In this document: piece after piece, positions 7,032-11,676 of the stretch | Position numbering within the stretch: the stretch's first letter is position 1 | Layout: every line of letters begins with the position of its first letter | Origin: Thalassiosira profunda | Lineage: Eukaryota; Bacillariophyta; Thalassiosirophyceae; Thalassiosirales; Thalassiosiraceae | Length of the DNA: 11,676 nt | Assembly (NCBI GenBank): GCA_036939355.1 | Contig: JALLAP010001531.1 | Coordinates: 1-11,676 of the forward strand | Reading direction: 5' to 3' | Notes under the pieces: generated by a model | The model's input: only the letters and a program-made list of their open reading frames with translations | Database searches by the model: none | What the model was told of the DNA's origin: nothing | Made by a program: the position numbers and the translations under genes

Positions 7032-9303
7032 ATGGCAACTGCATCTCCTCAACGGAATCATCGGGCGGTGTCGCTTGATCTCGTCACCATGAGCTCGCAG
7101 GACGGTGGCAACGATGAAGAGATGCAGGAGGAGACGCAGGAGGATATTTCCAGCAACAATTGGCAGTCGCCTCCTCGCTCCGACGTTGAGTATGAAATGC
7201 CGTTGGTGCGTACCTATTACAAGTTTCCTCTGCTGTTTTCAGATACCGCCATTAGAGACTCACTTGACCCCTAACTGTGTTCTTATGTTTCGCGTGCATC
7301 GAATCTCAGGGCGGAGCCCGGCCAGGACAAGGAGGCGAGTTTGCGCCGCAACCTCCTGCATGGCCTCAGTTCAACCCGTACGAGCAAAGTGCCATGTATG
7401 GCATGCATCCGCAGATGCAGCAGCAACCGAACTACAACATGAACTGGCAGCCGCCTCCCTACTACGGTCCTCCTCCTGGATACTTCGCGCCGGCGTTCGG
7501 CCCGTCGTATCCTCCGCATGAGGGAATGTACCATCCAGGCCATCCAGCAAGCTACGTGCCCGTGGATCAATTTCCCAGCTGGCACTCGAACACATCCAGT
7601 GCCGGCTCCTCGGGGTCTGCTGCATCCTACTCTCGCCGAGGAAGCGGCAGCAGTAGAAGCCCGAGACGGACTCGAAGAGCCAGCGAGAAGAAGCAGGGCA
7701 GGTCCACGTCGTCTGAAAACAGGTTCGATGCGAACATGACCCTGCATCAAATCAAGGGTAAGTGGATGTGCTTCTGTGTAAACGTACATGATACAACAGA
7801 GATTCAGGCGATCTCAGGTCTATTGGTTGTCTCTACCTCTCTCTCTCAGGACGCGTGGCCAACGTTGCCAAAGATCAGGATGGATCTAGATTCATTCAGC
7901 AGCGGCTCGTGAGTTGCATACGCGATGTTTCGTGCAACTCTATTGTGAGCTTACTTAGCGTGTACATCTCACACTCTGTTCGATTCCAGGCCGTCGCCGA
8001 CAGCGAAGAGATCGATCTGGTCTTCGAAGAAGCCATGGCTGCCATTGAAGGTAAGTATCAGTTGCTCAGCGCTTCTTTGGTACTGATAGTGCTTCCTCTC
8101 TCACTCTTACCATACTCGCTCGTTGCATTGTCCCGCAGACCTTTGGAACGACGTCTACGGCAATTTCATCATTCAGAAGCTTCTTGAGTTTGGGACCCAA
8201 GACATGAAGGAAAAGATCGGAAAGAGACTCCAATCTGGTGCCATCTCGCTGTCGACCAGGGTCTTTGGATGGTAAGAGCTGTGCATCATTGCTTGGTTAG
8301 TTTTGCAACTCGGTTTGCTCACACTGTGCTTCACACCCTCATCCACTTCGTCTCCAGCCGGGTGATCCAAAAGGCCTTCGACGAGCTCGAGAACAGAGAC
8401 GTCGCCGACTTGATCTCAACCTTAAAGGGCAATGTGGTGCTCTGCCTCCGCGATCATAACGGCAACCACGTCATCCAGAAGGCCATCAAGTCAATCTTTG
8501 GCATGGCCAAAGAAGCGCAGGACAACGGAGAGGAAGCATTGTGCACAGTCTACCTCTCGTGCATCGACCCGATACTTGATGAAATCGTCGCGTCCGTCCA
8601 AGATCTCTCCAAGCACCCATACGCGTGTCGAGCCGTTCAGAGGATGGTCGAACACTGCATCGGGCCCCAGAGGCCGAAGATCCTCGACAGCATCGTTGCC
8701 TGCCGAGACAGTCTTCTCGAACATCCGTACGGCAACTTCGTCGTGCAGAAGGTATTGGCATATGGCCGCGACGTCGATCGAGACGCCATTTTCCAGTCGC
8801 TCACGGCCAACAACAGCGTCATCAAGTTCTCCAAACAGAAGCAGGCAAGTAACGTTGTCGAGTTGATGCTTCGACTCGGCACCGCCAGTCAGCGCCAACA
8901 AATGGTGCTCGAGATACTGAATGTAAGAACAGAGTTTCCTTTCTTTTGGTATCGACGTGCCCTCATCTCACCCCATTCCTCTTCAGTGTTTCTGTGTAGA
9001 CCAGAAGAACGCAACCGAAAGCGCCGTCGTGTCGATGGCCAAGGACCAATACGCCAATTATGTCATCAAGACTTTGCTGGAGGTACTCGAGGAGGGCGAG
9101 CAGCTGGATCGACTGTACATCGAGCTGCTTTCCAACTTGGCTGAATTGGTGAGGCCGTTGTGTTCCACTGACGATGATCCAATTGCACTCCTCTCACTTC
9201 ACCCTGTCATTCGGTGTCGTTTGACCAAAAGGAGAGCGTGTCCTTTGCAAAACAGATCGTGGCGAAGATCAAGGCATACGAAGCAGGTCAGACGGAAGAA
9301 TGA
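7032..9303 (+). CDS. Pumilio/Puf-family RNA-binding protein (8 exons, 557 aa)
   Basis: A sequence-specific 3'-UTR-binding post-transcriptional regulator, presumably cytoplasmic. Exons read from splice sites and frame: 7032-7205, 7310-7757, 7850-7908, 7990-8050, 8139-8271, 8358-8922, 8987-9148, 9232-9303; all introns are GT-AG, 64-104 nt. The ATG lies in CAAAATGG. Residues 1-200 are low complexity (acidic, then Pro/Tyr/Gln/Met-rich, then a basic RS-like patch). Residues about 205-550 form eight Puf repeats with base-contact pentads SRFIQ (220), NFIIQ (256), CRVIQ (292), NHVIQ (328), CRAVQ (382), NFVVQ (418), SNVVE (456) and NYVIK (504). By the known Puf code, repeats 1-7 read as in human Pumilio, predicting UGUAUAUA-like targets. 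Oddities are an 18-residue insertion between repeats 4 and 5, and Lys508 where Gln is usual in repeat 8. Conserved residues run unbroken across every junction (VFGC|RVIQK), so the gene model is strong. Confidence 0.95.
7206..7309 (+). other. Puf intron 1
   Basis: Donor GTGCGT follows TTG, and acceptor ATCTCAG precedes GGCGGA. A CTAAC branch-like site lies at 7271-7275, about 35 nt before the acceptor. It is phase 0 and 104 nt, the longest intron here. The other Puf introns are 7758-7849, 7909-7989, 8051-8138, 8272-8357, 8923-8986 and 9149-9231, with donors GTAAGT, GTGAGT, GTAAGT, GTAAGA, GTAAGA and GTGAGG. Confidence 0.8.
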
Positions 9304-9350
9304 GACAAATGCTGAAGACCAGCTGCCACTTACCTAAAACTGGACCGCTC
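9304..9350. other. Convergent 3' spacer, Puf / GNAT
   Basis: Only 47 bp lie between the Puf stop (TGA 9301-9303) and the acetyltransferase stop (TAG, 9353-9351 on the - strand). Each mature 3' UTR must extend into the other gene unless it is extremely short. Confidence 0.6.
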
Positions 9351-10316
9351 CTAGAACATTTCATTTCCACCATCTAGTAGCTTCCTCATCAACACCTTTG
9401 TTACTGTCTCCTCGCTAAAAAGGGCTCCATCCAATGTCACCTTGGTGCAAGTCGGATCCGCAAAGAGAACGCTGTAACCACACCGCTCGAACAATCGAAG
9501 CGCGGGCGTATTGTTCTCTTCCACTTGAGCAAATATTTCGTCGTGGCCGAGCCATTGTCGCACAGTCTCCCCGCAGGCCTTCACCAAAGCCATCCCTGTC
9601 CCCGTTCGACGATGCTCCGGCTTCACGCACATGTTCTCGATCACCGGCCGCGGACGCGCCGTTTTCCTTCGTTCTCGTTCGCTCGCAGTGCCTGGGTGTT
9701 GCGTATCTAATCTCTCTTCGATGACTTCGCAGCACCCGACAATCTCTAGATGTGGGTTAGATGCTTTTGTGCTGATCTCTGCATTGCAGTATGCATTTGT
9801 GCACTCACCATCACAATTGCCGTCCGCGACCTTTGCAACAAAGATGCATCTATTTTCTGCGCTGGACAGCGATATTTCCTACAGCAAATGCATGAGATAC
9901 TTCTGGCGGTGCATTGCAATCGAATGCATCTCGATACGCACCAGCAATTGCGCCTTTTGCAACGCTGCCAACTTGATGTCCTTCCATTTCCTGTCATCGT
10001 CAGTGCACATCAAATAAATGCATACATCACATCAAGATTGAAGTGAGGGAGATTCGTGGAAGTATCGCACATCTTCAACTCAACCCCCTCACCTCGACAG
10101 CAGATTGTTTGCATCATCCTCGCTGTTGTAAAACGCATCGATGCAAAATCGGCTCATCGCCGCGAGGCCCTCCTCGTCGTGCAGCGCCACCCGCTCGATT
10201 GAGATGTGACCGAGGCCCTCATTCCTTTGCGATGGCGGCGAGGCGAAGGCGCCGATTGGCGACGATTGCCGGGCCTCAACAAGGGCGAGGGGGAGGAGCG
10301 CCGGGAGCCACAGCAT
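9351..10316 (-). CDS. GNAT-family N-acetyltransferase, probably organelle-targeted (4 exons, 245 aa)
   Basis: Transfers acetyl from acetyl-CoA to an amine, such as a lysine side chain or protein N-terminus; the substrate cannot be told. Exons on the - strand: 10316-10093, 9990-9942, 9878-9809, 9745-9351. Introns of 102, 63 and 63 nt have GTGAGG, GTGCGT and GTGAGT donors and AG acceptors. Splicing joins the helices and strands of a GNAT fold: a helix reading KDIKLAALQKAQLL, a beta hairpin (IFVAKVADG then EIVGCCEVIEER), the strand VIENMCVKPEHRR, the acetyl-CoA loop RRTGTG (160-165, RxxGxG type), and motif B ENNTPALRLFERCGY. The N-terminus (MLWLPALLPLALVEA, then IGAFASPP) resembles a signal peptide plus a plastid transit motif with Phe at +1. 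The ATG at 10316 is the first after an in-frame stop, though its context is weak. Intron 2 carries an in-frame TAG; intron 3 does not. Family call firm, targeting inferred. Confidence 0.87.
9746..9808 (-). other. GNAT intron 3: 63 nt, stop-free, frame-preserving (exitron-like)
   Basis: Read on the - strand it starts GTGAGT, has TCTAAC as a branch-like site and ends ATCTAG. Removal joins GAT-G to AG-ATT, giving DEIVGCCEV, which is what a GNAT beta hairpin should look like. The 63 nt contain no in-frame stop, so retention would insert 21 residues without breaking the protein. Confidence 0.75.
9879..9941 (-). other. GNAT intron 2: 63 nt with in-frame TAG at its 3' end
   Basis: Read on the - strand it runs from GTGCGT to GCTGTAG. 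The frame through it is open until the TAG that overlaps the acceptor AG. Splicing joins AQLL to EISLSS in the same frame. The polypyrimidine tract is weak, so this boundary is less certain than those of intron 3. Confidence 0.6.
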
Positions 10317-10521
10317 CGACTCGGGGTGGCATCACGCGCCGGCCCGGCTGCTACTAGCACATCACCCGCGCTGTGGCTGCCCGGATTTGCTTATTGTATC
10401 TCTCCGCCTCTTTTTTTCCCGCCCCCGCCGTCTCTCATCGTCCGTCAACGTCAACCTCGTGCGTCTCTTCCCTAACCAACCCTTCGTCCCCCGGCCCTTC
10501 TAGCCGCCACAATGTCAGCGC
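10317..10521. promoter_or_regulatory. Divergent promoter region, GNAT (-) / dioxygenase (+)
   Basis: This 205 bp region between opposing start codons must serve both genes. It contains a strongly pyrimidine-rich tract on the + strand (about 10395-10440, including TTTTTTTCCCGCCCCCGCC) and no convincing TATA box. Two + strand ATGs compete at its right end: 10512 (good CCACAATG context, out of frame with the conserved domains) and 10522 (in frame). Confidence 0.5.
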
Positions 10522-11530
10522 ATGGTAATGACGGCTGCGTTCGCCCTAGTGGCTATCCTTCGGCCGGCCGACCTTGCGTTGGGCCTGGCGCCCGGCCGCT
10601 CACATCTTGTGCATCGGCGAGTGCAACGCCATTCCGTGTCGTCATTGCCTCTCCACAGCGCCGCCACTTATCTCGACGGGCTGTCTGCTTGCCCGAGGGA
10701 GGTGGCGGCCAATGCCTTCCAACTGGATTTAGATCTGGCAGGCTCGGCGAACTGCCACGGCCTCCTGCACTCGATCGGGTGCCGGCGTCTCTCGGATATT
10801 GGATACCTCACGCCCCTGCAGCTGGATTCGTTGCAATTGAACGCCTCTGATCGTTCGATTCTTGACGGCATACGAGGAAGTGCTGACAACCACCAAAGTG
10901 ATGGTGTCGATCTATCTTCACGCTTCGATGGAAAGCCTTTCGTTGCAAGCGATTTCGAGTTCGAGGCGATATGCACGGAGAATGGACATCTACAAAGGAC
11001 GGCTGTTCACGAAGGAGCAATGCGAGCATCTCAAGTACGTGGCAGAACAGCATGCATATCAGGCCAACCCAGGGTGGATTGGAATGCCCAACAAAAACGT
11101 TCCCGGAATGTTCGATACGACAGACAGCGTATTCGAAGAGTTGTTCCACGCCGTAACACATTCCCTCTTTGGAGGACGAATGTGCGAGGGAAGCCTCCGC
11201 TTTGAGAGCAACAACGAGCCTCATCTTGTGAGATACCATACCATCTGCAACAAGAGCGGGGCCCCGCTGCACAAGGATACGGATCATAAATCGTTGACGC
11301 TTAATTGCCTTCTCTCAGACACGAAGTCGTTTGGTGGCGGCGGTACATATCTGCAGGTACTCGATAGAACGATCAAGCTGGAGCAGGGAGAGATGCTGAT
11401 ACACCCGGGCAACCTGAAGCATGCTGGAGCCGATATTAGGTTTGGCTTGCGACATTTGCTGGTGGCGTTCTTGGAATGCGAATGGGAGCACGGAAGCGAG
11501 ATCAGCTTGCAGAATGGCCCGATGTTGTAA
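10522..11530 (+). CDS. Signal peptide + SAM-like segment + 2-oxoglutarate/Fe(II) dioxygenase (P4Hc-type), one intron inferred
   Basis: A non-haem iron dioxygenase, probably a protein hydroxylase of the prolyl/lysyl-hydroxylase type acting in the secretory path; the substrate is unknown. Two frames must be joined: 10522-10879 and about 10950-11530 (intron 10880-10949, donor GTGCTG, acceptor TTGCAAG), giving 312 aa. Alternative donors at 10898 or 10904 also keep frame. Visible order: hydrophobic leader 1-25; a SAM-like helical segment about 78-119 (LLHSIGCRRLSDI, YLTPLQLDSLQL, DRSILDGI); then the catalytic domain from MDIYKGRLFTKEQCEHL (131-147). Iron ligands are His227-x-Asp229 and His277 (LKHAG), and Arg287 (GLRHLL) should bind 2-oxoglutarate; the second half has FGGGGTYL as in this superfamily. 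The catalytic part is firm. The start (10522, 10528, or a short form from 10901) and the intron ends are not. Confidence 0.82.
10880..10949 (+). other. Inferred intron in the dioxygenase gene (ends uncertain)
   Basis: The SAM-like part and the dioxygenase part lie in different frames, so something between about 10879 and 10980 must be removed. A 70-nt GT-AG candidate joins GIRG to TISSSRRYARRMDIYKG. Its donor (GTGCTG) is weaker than the donors of the Puf and GNAT introns. Donors at 10898 and 10904 would give introns of 52 and 46 nt, shorter than any other here. Confidence 0.45.
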
Positions 11531-11555
11531 TGCTGTACATTCTAGCTAGTTATCT
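11531..11555. other. Convergent 3' spacer, dioxygenase / right-end gene
   Basis: Only 25 bp lie between the dioxygenase TAA and the - strand TAG. TGTACATT at 11534-11541 (+ strand) lies in what must be the dioxygenase 3' UTR. Confidence 0.6.
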
Positions 11556-11676
11556 CTAGATGTGCTCGGCACTCGTGAGCCGCACCTTGCCCGCCTTCTT
11601 CGCATCGCTCGTGTTGATGACATTGTGCAGCTTGATCGTCATCTCCACGAAGTATTCGATTGCATGGCACAGCTTC
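11556..11676 (-). CDS. C-terminal 39 residues of an unrecognised gene (cut by window edge)
   Basis: On the - strand an open frame enters from the right edge and ends at TAG (11558-11556). It encodes KLCHAIEYFVEMTIKLHNV, then INTSDAKKAGKVRLTSAEHI. The amphipathic helix followed by a basic, polar end, and the strongly GC-ending codons, look like real coding sequence, and the position (convergent, 25 bp from the previous stop) fits the window's pattern. I do not recognise the family from so short a piece. The rest lies outside the window. Confidence 0.65.
   Translation of the reverse strand, partial: KLCHAIEYFVEMTIKLHNVINTSDAKKAGKVRLTSAEHI

Noticed and set aside
7206..7242. Alternative short Puf intron 1 ending at TTTTCAG (7242)
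   Set aside because: It would be 37 nt, shorter than all other introns, and leads into sequence with an in-frame stop; the 7309 acceptor has a CTAAC branch-like site and restores the frame.
9312..9342. GTAAGT on the - strand just after the acetyltransferase stop, as a 3' UTR intron donor
   Set aside because: No paired acceptor can be argued for without entering Puf exons; a lone donor-like hexamer is not enough.
9879..9881. In-frame TAG in the acetyltransferase as evidence for stop-codon recoding
   Set aside because: The TAG overlaps the acceptor of a well-sized 63-nt GT-AG intron, and TAG also serves as the terminal stop of this same gene, so recoding is unnecessary.
1..11676. tRNA, rRNA, CRISPR arrays, transposons or viral genes
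   Set aside because: No cloverleaf-like A/B box pair, spaced direct repeats, terminal inverted repeats, or transposase, integrase or polymerase motifs were found by eye.

Overview
The window is nuclear DNA from a eukaryote with a compact, GC-rich genome. The evidence is a 26S proteasome subunit gene, a Pumilio gene split by seven short GT-AG introns (64-104 nt), a GNAT acetyltransferase gene split by three short introns (102, 63 and 63 nt), and ATGs in A-3 contexts such as CCACAATG and CAAAATGG. There are no bacterial ribosome binding sites or operons. A probable bipartite leader on the acetyltransferase (short signal peptide, then an A-F-A-S-P motif) suggests an alga with a complex plastid, perhaps a photosynthetic stramenopile or haptophyte. 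That assignment is inference and cannot be settled from this sequence.

Layout, left to right: (1) Rpn11/PSMD14, the JAMM deubiquitinase of the proteasome lid, + strand, cut at or near its start by the window edge; (2) a type II DnaJ with a signal peptide, - strand, convergent with Rpn11 (125 bp gap); (3) a divergent promoter region, then an intronless + strand gene for an unrecognised protein of about 1275 aa, apparently a type I membrane protein with a lumenal/extracellular domain, one transmembrane helix and a 913-residue acidic, Ser/Pro-rich tail with internal duplications and a basic C-terminus; (4) a Pumilio/Puf RNA-binding protein, + strand, eight exons, 557 aa as spliced here; (5) a GNAT N-acetyltransferase, - strand, four exons, 245 aa, ending 47 bp from the Puf stop; (6) after a 205 bp divergent promoter, a + strand gene for a signal peptide, a SAM-like segment and a 2-oxoglutarate/Fe(II) dioxygenase domain, which needs one intron (exact ends uncertain) to join two frames; (7) the last 39 codons of an unrecognised - strand gene, whose stop lies 25 bp from the dioxygenase stop.

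The genes alternate in convergent pairs (125, 47 and 25 bp gaps) and divergent pairs (567 and 205 bp shared upstream regions). They do not look like one pathway: proteasome, chaperone, RNA binding, acetylation and hydroxylation are housekeeping or regulatory roles that happen to be adjacent. I found no mobile element, CRISPR array, rRNA or tRNA. The items most worth a second look are the orphan membrane protein, the secretory-pathway DNAJB1-like chaperone, the SAM-like/dioxygenase fusion, the stop-free 63-nt intron in the acetyltransferase, and the odd Puf repeats (18-residue insertion between repeats 4 and 5; Lys for Gln in repeat 8).
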